A stretch of 10,547 bases of DNA from JADJNW01 sp046314415 (GTDB lineage: Bacteria > Bacteroidota > Bacteroidia > Chitinophagales > Saprospiraceae). The notes beneath the pieces were generated by a model that ran no database searches, was not told the DNA's origin, and saw nothing but the letters and a program-made list of their open reading frames with translations. Position 1 is the first letter of the stretch. Each line of letters opens with the position of its first letter. The stretch is taken from the NCBI GenBank assembly GCA_046314415.1, contig JBKBWT010000221.1, positions 1-10,547 of the forward strand, given 5' to 3'. Both the position numbers and the translations under genes were made by a program. Below, piece after piece: positions 1 through 6,686 of this stretch.

Positions 1-165
1 ATTATTTACAACCAAATCAGAATGAAGCGCCAATATGATATGGATATGATATTGGGTATTTGTGCCGGTCTTTGGAATTTTTTAATATGCTGATAATCAA
101 TTTGACGCAAGTCTAATAAATAAAATGATAGAAAATCAAGTTTTTAAACTTTGTAAGCAGTCCGA
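1..165. other. Non-coding upstream region, possible tail of a preceding gene
   Basis: I see no convincing gene here. Frame 3 reads YLQPNQNEAPI and stops at 36-38. That could be the last residues of a gene lying left of the window, but eleven codons are too few to prove it. Frame 1 stays open to a TGA at 91-93, with a product that resembles nothing I know. The minus strand is full of stops. A short AAGTTT/AAACTT palindrome sits at 138-151; its loop is too small for a good terminator. The DNA is AT-rich, like the other intergenic stretches. Confidence 0.4.
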
Positions 166-198
166 TTGTAATTATTGCCGTTATTCTCCTTACTTTTG
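166..198 (+). promoter_or_regulatory. Bacteroidota-type promoter of map
   Basis: A perfect TAnnTTTG -7 element (TACTTTTG) lies at 191-198, with a TTG -33 element at 166-168 and 22 bases between them. This fits the consensus for the main sigma factor of Bacteroidota. Transcription would begin a few bases after 198, leaving a leader of roughly 20 bases before the ATG at 223. It also argues against the in-frame TTG at 175 as the start, because that codon lies upstream of the -7 box. The match is seen directly; activity is inferred. Confidence 0.65.
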
Positions 199-222
199 CG
201 TTCTATTCAAAATCAATGTATT

Positions 223-987
223 ATGTCCATCGAATCCCAAGCTGATTTATTAAAAATGAGCCAGGTGAGTGAAGCCGTCGGTGAAACCTTGCGGCAAATG
301 CGCGAGTACGCTTGTCCGGGTATGAGCACCAAGGAACTGGATGAATTTGGCTACGCGATTTTGCGTAGTTATGGAGCTAGACCCGCGCCAAATCTGGCTT
401 ATGGCTTTCCGGCTTGGACTTGCATCAGCCTGAATCACGAGGCAGCGCACGGCATTCCATCGGATAAAGTGATGCTGAAAGAGGGCGATCTGGTCAACAT
501 TGACGTATCGGCGGAGTTGGACGGGTATTATGCGGATAATGGCGGGTCGTTTATTCTTGGCGAGGACAAGCAACAATTGCAACCCTTGGTGGATGCGTCA
601 CGTAGCATATTAAAAAAAGCTATTATGCAAATTAAGGGGGGCGTGCGTATTGCGGAACTGGGGCGTTTTATTCAAAATGAAGCTAAAAAAGCAGGATTCA
701 AGGTTATTAAAAACCTGGTGGGACACGGTGTAGGCAAGAGTTTGCACGAAGAGCCAACGGAAATTCCGTGTTTTTATGACCGCTATAATGGTGCGCGCTT
801 CAAGAAAAATTCGGTTGTAGCCGTGGAGACCTTCATTTCCACCCGGGCATCGCAGGTGTATGAGCAGGGCAATGGCTGGACGTATGTGACGAAAGACGGC
901 AGCTTCGTGGCGCAGCATGAGCATACGATTGTGGTGACCGACGGCAAACCGATCATTTTGACCGAAGCAAATCAAATCTGGAGTTAA
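223..987 (+). CDS. map: Type I methionine aminopeptidase
   Basis: This cytosolic metalloenzyme removes the initiator methionine from new proteins once peptide deformylase has acted. The product is 254 residues, normal for a type I enzyme without an N-terminal extension. All five metal ligands can be placed: D94 (NID), D105 (YADNGG), H168 (GHGVG), E202 (AVETF) and E233 (HEHTIVVTD). The substrate-binding H76 (AAHGIP) and the HEEP motif after GHGVG are also present. The context of two ligands departs from the E. coli enzyme: ADNGGSF replaces GDTS, and ETFIST replaces EPM. This looks like a recognised divergent bacterial subgroup rather than a broken enzyme. I chose the ATG at 223 because MSIESQADLL suits the family and because the TTG at 175 precedes the promoter -7 box. 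The gene appears to be transcribed alone. The family call is very secure. Confidence 0.95.
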   Translation: MSIESQADLLKMSQVSEAVGETLRQMREYACPGMSTKELDEFGYAILRSYGARPAPNLAYGFPAWTCISLNHEAAHGIPSDKVMLKEGDLVNIDVSAELDGYYADNGGSFILGEDKQQLQPLVDASRSILKKAIMQIKGGVRIAELGRFIQNEAKKAGFKVIKNLVGHGVGKSLHEEPTEIPCFYDRYNGARFKKNSVVAVETFISTRASQVYEQGNGWTYVTKDGSFVAQHEHTIVVTDGKPIILTEANQIWS

Positions 988-991
988 TAAA

Positions 992-1031
992 TTTGGAATA
1001 ATATTTCCCAAAACTTTAATTTTTCTTTCTT
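992..1031 (+). terminator. Weak candidate terminator after map
   Basis: TTTGG at 992-996 pairs with CCAAA at 1008-1012. Two further A-T pairs can form if one C is bulged. A T-rich run follows at 1015-1031. The stem is short and AT-rich, so this is a tentative call. It overlaps the -33 box proposed for the next gene. Confidence 0.35.
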
Positions 1032-1057
1032 TGGCTGGGCGAAGCTTGCTATTTTTG
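1030..1057 (+). promoter_or_regulatory. Candidate promoter of the phosphohexomutase gene
   Basis: TATTTTTG at 1050-1057 is a perfect TAnnTTTG -7 element, 47 bases upstream of the ATG at 1104. The nearest -33 match is TTTG at 1030-1033. The spacer is 16 bases, slightly shorter than usual, which lowers confidence. The -7 element upstream of the in-frame TTG at 1068 does not itself exclude that start, but the leader would then be only a few bases. Confidence 0.45.
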
Positions 1058-1103
1058 CCTCGATAATTTGACTTCTGTCATTTCTCATCTGACCTCTAAA
1101 AAT

Positions 1104-2504
1104 ATGAGCCAAATTAAATTCGGAACGGACGGCTGGCGAGCCATTATCGCCCTCGATTATACCGTAGAAAATGTAAAGCGGGTGGCTGAAGGCACCGCAC
1201 TGTGGTTGAAACAAAATGGCGGCAAGCAGGCGGTCATCGGGCACGATTGTCGCTTTGGCGGCGAATTATTCGCGGCTACCACGGCGCAGGTGCTGGGTGC
1301 ACACGGCATTAAAGTTATTCTGGCGAAAGGCTTTGTTTCTACGCCGATGGTGTCGCTGGGCGTTGCCAAAACGAAATCCGATGTGGGCGTAGTCATTACG
1401 GCTAGTCACAATCCACCGTCTTACAATGGTTTTAAATTGAAATCGCACCTGGGCGGACCGATGGCACCGGCGCAAATTGAGGAAGTAGAGAATCTGGTAC
1501 CGGATACCTTTTCGGGCAATCTTTCTACCTTGAGTGAATTGGAAGCCAAGGGTTTGTTGGAATATCATGATCTCGAGCAATTATATCTGGATCATGTAGC
1601 GACGAATTTTGATTTGAATGCCATTAAAAATTCCGGTTTCAAAATAGCGTACGACGCTATGTTTGGGGCGGGTCAGCGTGCGATGCGTCGTTTATTCCCC
1701 GAAGCGATTTTGCTGCACTGCGATGATAATCCAGGCTTCCACGGGCAAGCGCCGGAACCCATTCACCGGAATTTGCTCGAATTGTCGGAATTGATAAAAG
1801 CCAACCCTGATATTTCAATTGGGATTGCCAATGACGGTGATGCCGACCGCATTGGAATGTACGACGAGGATGGCACGTTTGTGGATTCGCACCACATTTT
1901 GCTGCTCCTCCTTTTATATATGTACAAATACAAGAATCAGTCGGGTAAAGTGGTGATTACGTTCTCGGTGACGGATAAAATGAAAAAGATGGCGGAAATC
2001 TTCGGTGTAGATTACGAAGTAACCAAAATCGGCTTCAAATATATCGCGGAAATCATGGCAAGCGAAGACGTTATCGTGGGCGGTGAAGAATCAGGCGGCT
2101 TGGCAGTGAAAGGACATATCCCGGAGCGCGACGGCATTTGGATTGGTTTGATGATTCTTGAATTCATGGCGAAAACCGGCAAGTCGGTGAAGCAATTGAT
2201 TCAGGAAGTGTATGATATTGTAGGCGCTTTCAATTGCGACCGCGATGATTTGCACATCGAAGAAGCGCAAAAACAAGCGGTTATCAAGCGTTGCAAAGAA
2301 AATCCCTACCAGGCATTTGGTCCCTATCAGGTGGAATCGCTTGAAACAATTGATGGTTTCAAATTCAATTTGGGCAACGACCGCTGGGTGATGCTGCGGG
2401 CATCGGGCACAGAGCCGGTGCTGCGCGTGTACGCTCAAGCCGAGGATCCGCAAGAAGTGCGTAATATTCTTGATGCGGCGAATGCCACGATATTTGGAGC
2501 TTAA
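1104..2504 (+). CDS. Phosphoglucomutase/phosphomannomutase family protein
   Basis: A cytosolic alpha-D-phosphohexomutase that interconverts sugar 1- and 6-phosphates through a phosphoserine enzyme. It feeds glycogen, nucleotide-sugar and cell-surface polysaccharide synthesis. The product is 466 residues, normal for the family. All four signature regions are intact and in order: the catalytic serine S101 in TASHNP, the Mg-binding loop D244/D246/D248 in NDGDADRIG, the sugar-specificity loop GGEESGG at 326-332, and the phosphate-binding loop RASGTEP at 432-438. The N-terminus begins MSQIKFGTDGWR, typical of the group, so I start at the ATG at 1104; the in-frame TTG at 1068 would add twelve unlikely residues. 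The substrate (glucose, mannose or glucosamine phosphate) cannot be settled from sequence. FGTDGWR rather than FGTDGIRG argues against a standard GlmM. A strong hairpin follows, so the gene seems to be a single transcription unit. Confidence 0.93.
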   Translation: MSQIKFGTDGWRAIIALDYTVENVKRVAEGTALWLKQNGGKQAVIGHDCRFGGELFAATTAQVLGAHGIKVILAKGFVSTPMVSLGVAKTKSDVGVVITASHNPPSYNGFKLKSHLGGPMAPAQIEEVENLVPDTFSGNLSTLSELEAKGLLEYHDLEQLYLDHVATNFDLNAIKNSGFKIAYDAMFGAGQRAMRRLFPEAILLHCDDNPGFHGQAPEPIHRNLLELSELIKANPDISIGIANDGDADRIGMYDEDGTFVDSHHILLLLLLYMYKYKNQSGKVVITFSVTDKMKKMAEIFGVDYEVTKIGFKYIAEIMASEDVIVGGEESGGLAVKGHIPERDGIWIGLMILEFMAKTGKSVKQLIQEVYDIVGAFNCDRDDLHIEEAQKQAVIKRCKENPYQAFGPYQVESLETIDGFKFNLGNDRWVMLRASGTEPVLRVYAQAEDPQEVRNILDAANATIFGA

Positions 2505-2527
2505 GAGATAAAAACTAATTGATATTT

Positions 2528-2577
2528 AAGGGTTTAATTGTTCAAATGCTCAAAGTGCTTTGAATGGTTAAACCCTT
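2528..2577 (+). terminator. Long hairpin terminator after the phosphohexomutase
   Basis: AAGGGTTTAA at 2528-2537 pairs perfectly with TTAAACCCTT at 2568-2577. The stem continues through three G-U wobbles (2538-2540 with 2565-2567) and six further pairs (2541-2546 with 2559-2564). That makes about 19 pairs with a 12-base loop. The wobbles only work in + strand RNA. The following TTTGTTAATTA is only a modest U-tract. It lies 23 bases after the stop codon, so termination is the likeliest role. Confidence 0.7.
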
Positions 2578-2720
2578 TGTTAATTACTAGCCCATCGCTT
2601 TGCGTGATCAATTTATCTCAGCTCCCGTGTAACGGAATGGATTTTTTGGAGTATAATAAAAACGGGTCACTGCGTTAATAAGAAGACGCGTTATATTTAG
2701 AAATCACCAAAATCACTACC
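2578..2720. other. Intergenic leader of the first permease
   Basis: About 140 bases without a credible gene on either strand. TATATTTA at 2692-2699 resembles a -7 element with one mismatch, 21 bases before the ATG, but there is no TTG at the right distance, so I do not call a promoter. TCGCTTTG at 2595-2602 is another one-mismatch site, with TTTG only 15 bases upstream of it. No riboswitch or structured leader is recognisable. Confidence 0.4.
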
Positions 2721-5144
2721 ATGCTGCAAAATTATCTGCGAATTGCCATTCGTAATCTTACCAAACACAAGGGTTTTAGCTTTATTAATATTTTTGGACT
2801 GGCGCTGGGCACGGCGTGTTGTCTTTACATTTTGCTGTATGTGCGCGACGAATATAGCTACGATGAGCATCATGCCGATGTGGAGCGCATCTATCGAATT
2901 ACTGCGGTGATGGGGTCTCCCGAAAATCCCGATAAAATGGCAACCTGCTCGCCGCCCATTCCAATGGCGATGAAGCGTGATTTTCCGGAGGTAGCAGAAG
3001 CCACGCGCTTTGTAGGTGCAGTTGGCAGGGATCAGCAATTGTTTCGTTATGATGGGAAAGCCTTTTATGAAACGGCTGGTGCCTACGCCGATTCTACATT
3101 TTTCAACATTTTTTCTTATTATTTTGTCTATGGTAGCCCGCATCAAGCCTTAAGCAAGCCTTACAGTATTGTGCTGTCGGAAAAAACGGCGCGCAAGTTC
3201 TTTGGAAATATCAATCCGGTTGGAAAAACTTTGGAGATTGATACAGAAGAGGGGGCACAAAACTTAACGGTGACGGGCGTTGTGAATGATAAGCTTGGCA
3301 AAAGCCACGTGCAAGCCAATTATTTTCTTTCGATGAATAGCGGCGGTATTGGAGAATACGTGCTGACCAATGACGAATGGGCGGGTAATAATTTTACCAA
3401 TGCTTACATCAAATTGCGCGAAAATGTTTCGGTCGCTCATTTACAAAGTAAATTGCCTGCCTTTTTGGAAAAATATGGCGGCGAGCAAATGAAACGCCGC
3501 AATATTCAAAAAAGTCTGGCGCTTCAGCCGATCACCACTATTCATACTACCACCGGTTACAATGCGGAGCCAAGCAAGCCGGTTTCTACCACTTTATTGT
3601 CGGTTTTATTGGCGATTGCGGTTTTGATTCAAGTCATTGCTTGTATTAATTTTATGAATCTTTCTACAGCAAGAGCAGCGAAGCGCGCACGTGAGATTGG
3701 CATTCGGAAGGTTGTCGGTGCCGCTCGCCAATCGCTCATCGGGCAATTTTTAAGCGAGTCCCTGGTGATTGCTTTTCTGGCGATGGCGCTGGCTGTGCCG
3801 TTGGTGATGGGCTTGTTGCCGTATCTGAATCAAATGACGGGCGTTACACTGTCTGCTGAATTTTTGGGGGACCGACAAGTTTGGCTGGGTATCCTAATGC
3901 TTGGTCTGGTAACAGGCTTGCTGGCGGGGAGCTATCCGGCATTGTATTTGTCTGGTTTTCAACCAATTAAAGTTTTAAAAAGCAAAGTTGCGGGTGTTGA
4001 GGGGGGCAGTTTGAATTTGCGGCAAGCGCTGGTTGTGTTCCAGTTTGTCCTGGCTATTGCCCTGATTATCAGTGTGATAATTATTAATGCGCAACTGAAA
4101 TTCATTCAGCAGAAAGATTTGGGCTATGATCCGAATCAAAAAATTGTTGTGCCATTCCGTACCGGCGAGGCTTTGCAAAATGCCGATCGTTATCGCGATG
4201 CGGTGAAGCAAATACCTGGTGTTCAAGCAGTTTCACGTGCGAATAATTATCCAAGTCAATTCATATTCAATGATATGCAATTTTATCGGCAGGGTACGGA
4301 TATGAATGCTTCGCAGAATATTCAATTCATGATGGTGGATGAATTTTTTAGAGAAGCGCTTGATATTCAGTTGGTAAACGGTAGAGATTTTAATGCAAGT
4401 GATACAGTTGGCAGGATAATTGTGAATGAAGCCACCCTGCAAAAACTAAATATTCCCACCGACCAAGCCGTAGGGCAGTATTTATATTCTGACCGCGACG
4501 AGGGACGCATTTCCTGGGAAATTGTAGGTATAATGAAAAACTTTAATTTTAATTCATTATATAATGAAGTGACCCCATTTTTATTAGTTTATAATAATAA
4601 TGTTTACAATGGTCAAATGATTATTAAAGCGGAAACCCAGGATTATGCTAAATTGATCAGCCAGTTAGAATCTACCTGGAAAACGCAAGTGTCGGCAGTA
4701 CCTTTTGAATATACCTTTATTGACCAGGAAGTGCAAAAACAGTACGAAGCCGACCGCCGTTTATCGAGCATTATTAATGTATTTACTTTTTTAACTATTT
4801 TAATCTCCTGCCTGGGCTTATTTGGTTTAGCGATGTTTACTGCCGAGCGTCGCACCAAAGAAATTGGCATTCGTCGGGTGCTTGGGGCTTCGGCTTTTGA
4901 TATTACTACCTTGATTTCCAGGGATTTTATCAAATTGGTACTCATAGCGGTGGTGCTGGCGTCGCCGCTGGCGTGGTGGGGCATGAGCCAATGGCTGGAA
5001 GATTTTGCGTATCGCGTTGAAATTCAATGGTGGATGTTTGTGCTGGCAGGTGCCGTAGCAATAGGGATCGCTATTTTAACCGTCAGCTTGCAGACTATAA
5101 AAGCCGCTGTAGCCAATCCGGTCAATTCATTACGCAGTGAATAA
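2721..5144 (+). CDS. ABC transporter permease, FtsX/MacB type, paralogue 1
   Basis: An inner-membrane permease of 807 residues with the duplicated architecture common in Bacteroidota. Helix 1 lies at about 19-41 and is followed by a large periplasmic MacB_PCD-like domain to about 285. The first FtsX block starts at about 292 and carries the cytoplasmic motif REIGIRKVVGA at 324-334. A fifth helix at about 437-456 leads to a second periplasmic domain. The C-terminal FtsX block runs from about 684 to the end, with KEIGIRRVLGAS at 713-724. In MacB/LolCE-type systems these cytoplasmic loops contact a separate ATPase and the transporter couples ATP use to periplasmic conformational change; no ATPase is encoded in this window. 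The substrate is unknown, and annotations such as antimicrobial peptide transporter for this family are guesses. The start MLQNYLRIAIRNL matches the two later paralogues. The frame is intact, and hairpins lie on both sides. Confidence 0.93.
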   Translation: MLQNYLRIAIRNLTKHKGFSFINIFGLALGTACCLYILLYVRDEYSYDEHHADVERIYRITAVMGSPENPDKMATCSPPIPMAMKRDFPEVAEATRFVGAVGRDQQLFRYDGKAFYETAGAYADSTFFNIFSYYFVYGSPHQALSKPYSIVLSEKTARKFFGNINPVGKTLEIDTEEGAQNLTVTGVVNDKLGKSHVQANYFLSMNSGGIGEYVLTNDEWAGNNFTNAYIKLRENVSVAHLQSKLPAFLEKYGGEQMKRRNIQKSLALQPITTIHTTTGYNAEPSKPVSTTLLSVLLAIAVLIQVIACINFMNLSTARAAKRAREIGIRKVVGAARQSLIGQFLSESLVIAFLAMALAVPLVMGLLPYLNQMTGVTLSAEFLGDRQVWLGILMLGLVTGLLAGSYPALYLSGFQPIKVLKSKVAGVEGGSLNLRQALVVFQFVLAIALIISVIIINAQLKFIQQKDLGYDPNQKIVVPFRTGEALQNADRYRDAVKQIPGVQAVSRANNYPSQFIFNDMQFYRQGTDMNASQNIQFMMVDEFFREALDIQLVNGRDFNASDTVGRIIVNEATLQKLNIPTDQAVGQYLYSDRDEGRISWEIVGIMKNFNFNSLYNEVTPFLLVYNNNVYNGQMIIKAETQDYAKLISQLESTWKTQVSAVPFEYTFIDQEVQKQYEADRRLSSIINVFTFLTILISCLGLFGLAMFTAERRTKEIGIRRVLGASAFDITTLISRDFIKLVLIAVVLASPLAWWGMSQWLEDFAYRVEIQWWMFVLAGAVAIGIAILTVSLQTIKAAVANPVNSLRSE

Positions 5145-5153
5145 AGAATATAA

Positions 5154-5187
5154 TAATACAGCATATTTGTTAAAATATGCTGTATTA
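5154..5187. terminator. Perfect 15-bp hairpin between permease 1 and the thioredoxin gene
   Basis: TAATACAGCATATTT at 5154-5168 and AAATATGCTGTATTA at 5173-5187 are exact reverse complements, with a four-base GTTA loop. The hairpin begins ten bases after the permease stop. There is no long U-tract, only AT-rich DNA on both sides. A terminator is the simplest reading. Because the arms are symmetric it could also be a protein-binding site for the gene that follows. Confidence 0.7.
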
Positions 5188-5242
5188 ACATTTAAAATGC
5201 AACTTTCTTAAACCCGTTTTATCTTTAGTAAAAACTTGAGCT

Positions 5243-6412
5243 ATGAAAAAATTCCTCCTTCTGAGCTGCGGTCTCCTGGGGGTGATCGCTACTTACGCGG
5301 GCATAAAACCTGCCACCATTTCTGGTAAAATTTCCAATCCGAATGCCGAAAGCAAGATCCAATTATATGAATTAGATAATATTCGCTATAATAATCGTAA
5401 AATTGGTGAATACGAAGTAAATAAAGACGGTACTTTCCAGTTAAAAATAGATAGTGAACAGCCCGCCCTTTATCGCATCATTTACCAAAAACAATATTTG
5501 ACTATTCCGGTGCGCGCCGGCGATCAGGTGAGCATTACCTTCGATGGCAGCCAAAGCGACGGCGTTTTTGAAGCGAAAGGTTCCCCGGAAGTAGCGGCTT
5601 TTCTTGCCTATAAAAAACAGTACAAAGCATTGTCTGACAAGTATTTAGCTGATCTGGAAAAACAATACGGCGATATTTACGAGCAGCGTAAAAAAGAGAA
5701 AGAAGGTGTCACCGATGAGGCAAAGCTGAAAGCAATTGATGCCAAATACCGGGTACAACTCGATCAGCTCGACCCAGTTTATGAAGCCAAAGAAATGGAA
5801 ATGCAGGCGGAATTATTAAATTATTTAAAAACAGTGGAATCGCCGCTGGTGCTGTATGCTACCTTGGGTATGTGGAATGGCGACAAGTATTTGGCTGATT
5901 ATCAGCAGATTTTAAATAAAATGTCACAAAAATATGGCGAGTGGCAGATTGTAAAAAACATGCAGGAAAAAGTAAAACGCTACGAAAAACTCATGATTGG
6001 CGCCGTTGCCCCCGATATAGAACTCGCTGATACAGCGGGCAATGTAATGAAATTGTCGGCTTTACGCGGGCAGTACGTGCTCATTGATTTCTGGGCATCG
6101 TGGTGTGGTCCTTGTCGGCAGGAAAATCCGAATGTCGTAGCGAATTATCAAAAGTTTAAGAATCAAGGCTTTACGATTTTAGGCGTTTCTTTAGACACCA
6201 AAAAAGAAAACTGGACCAAAGCCATTGAAAAAGACGAACTCACCTGGTATCATATTTCCGACCTGAAAGGCTGGAGTTCTGAAGGTAATTACGTGTATAA
6301 TGTTTCCAGTATTCCGGCAAATGTATTGATAGATAAAGATGGCGTCATCATTGCCAAAAACCTACGTGGTGAAGCGCTGGGGGAGAAGTTGGCGGCTATT
6401 TTTAATCAGTAA
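5243..6412 (+). CDS. Exported TlpA-like thiol-disulfide oxidoreductase with DUF4369 N-terminus
   Basis: A 389-residue exported redox protein. Residues 1-19 form a Sec signal peptide (two lysines, hydrophobic core, likely cleavage after ATYA). Residues about 25-116 look like the beta-rich DUF4369 domain often fused to thioredoxins in Bacteroidota. A charged, helix-prone segment rich in K and E spans about 117-250. The TlpA/AhpC-TSA-like thioredoxin fold covers about 252-389, with the redox motif WCGPC at 287-291 and the cis-proline P358 in SSIPAN. Both cysteines are present, so catalysis is plausible. The family reduces or exchanges disulfides in the periplasm, for instance in cytochrome c maturation or stress response; the partner is unknown here. 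The ATG at 5243 is the only start that gives a proper signal peptide. TATCTTTA at 5220-5227 is a near-match to a -7 box with no clear -33 box. The gene is flanked by hairpins, so it is probably transcribed alone. Confidence 0.92.
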   Translation: MKKFLLLSCGLLGVIATYAGIKPATISGKISNPNAESKIQLYELDNIRYNNRKIGEYEVNKDGTFQLKIDSEQPALYRIIYQKQYLTIPVRAGDQVSITFDGSQSDGVFEAKGSPEVAAFLAYKKQYKALSDKYLADLEKQYGDIYEQRKKEKEGVTDEAKLKAIDAKYRVQLDQLDPVYEAKEMEMQAELLNYLKTVESPLVLYATLGMWNGDKYLADYQQILNKMSQKYGEWQIVKNMQEKVKRYEKLMIGAVAPDIELADTAGNVMKLSALRGQYVLIDFWASWCGPCRQENPNVVANYQKFKNQGFTILGVSLDTKKENWTKAIEKDELTWYHISDLKGWSSEGNYVYNVSSIPANVLIDKDGVIIAKNLRGEALGEKLAAIFNQ

Positions 6413-6499
6413 TTATATGTGATGTAATAGTTTTGCCAATTTTATGTAATTTCCTACGGAAGTAGTATTCTGTATATACTTCATACTAATTCAGTTTTG

Positions 6500-6529
6500 G
6501 GGAGTAGCCGCAGGGTTGCTCCCTTTTTT
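6500..6529 (+). terminator. Rho-independent terminator of the thioredoxin gene
   Basis: GGGAGTAGCC at 6500-6509 pairs with GGTTGCTCCC at 6514-6523. That gives ten pairs, two of them wobbles, around a GCAG tetraloop. Six T residues follow at 6524-6529. This is the best terminator in the window and it points along the + strand, 87 bases after the thioredoxin stop codon. It separates that gene from the second permease. Confidence 0.9.
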
Positions 6530-6566
6530 GATAATATAATTTTGCTGGTATAACGTTCGCTATTGT

Positions 6567-6580
6567 AACACTAAAGTGTT
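6567..6580. promoter_or_regulatory. Palindrome upstream of permease 2, possible operator
   Basis: AACACT at 6567-6572 and AGTGTT at 6575-6580 form an exact inverted repeat around AA. GTTCG also occurs twice nearby, at 6555-6559 and 6578-6582. The site lies between the thioredoxin terminator and the permease start, about 107 bases before the ATG, and would suit a dimeric regulator. No regulator gene is in the window. Chance is a real alternative at this size. Confidence 0.3.
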
Positions 6581-6622
6581 CGTTTTTGAAACAGTCTGAA
6601 TAATTTATAGTTTTTTAATGCA

Positions 6623-6657
6623 TTGATTTATAGCCCATTATACAAATGGCATATTTG
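6623..6657 (+). promoter_or_regulatory. Tentative promoter of permease 2
   Basis: CATATTTG at 6650-6657 matches TAnnTTTG at all but the first base and ends 29 bases before the ATG at 6687. TTG at 6623-6625 lies 24 bases upstream of it, just outside the usual 17-23 spacing. No better candidate is visible in the 270-base gap. This is a weak call. Confidence 0.3.
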
Positions 6658-6686
6658 TTGGAAAGGTTTTACCAAAAAGCAAAGCT

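Noticed and set aside
175..222. Upstream in-frame TTG start for map
   Set aside because: It lies upstream of the -7 box at 191-198, and the extra residues do not fit the family; MSIESQADLL from 223 does.
1068..1103. Upstream in-frame TTG start for the phosphohexomutase
   Set aside because: It adds twelve residues before the typical MSQIKFGTDGWR start, and the leader from the proposed promoter would be only a few bases.
2091..3146. Long minus-strand open frames at 2091-2453 and 2697-3146
   Set aside because: They mirror strongly conserved coding sequence on the + strand and show no family motifs, so they are antisense shadows.
5243..5272. Lipoprotein signal (LLSC, cysteine 9) in the TlpA-like protein
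   Set aside because: The hydrophobic stretch before the cysteine is too short, and it continues beyond it to a normal cleavage site near residue 19.
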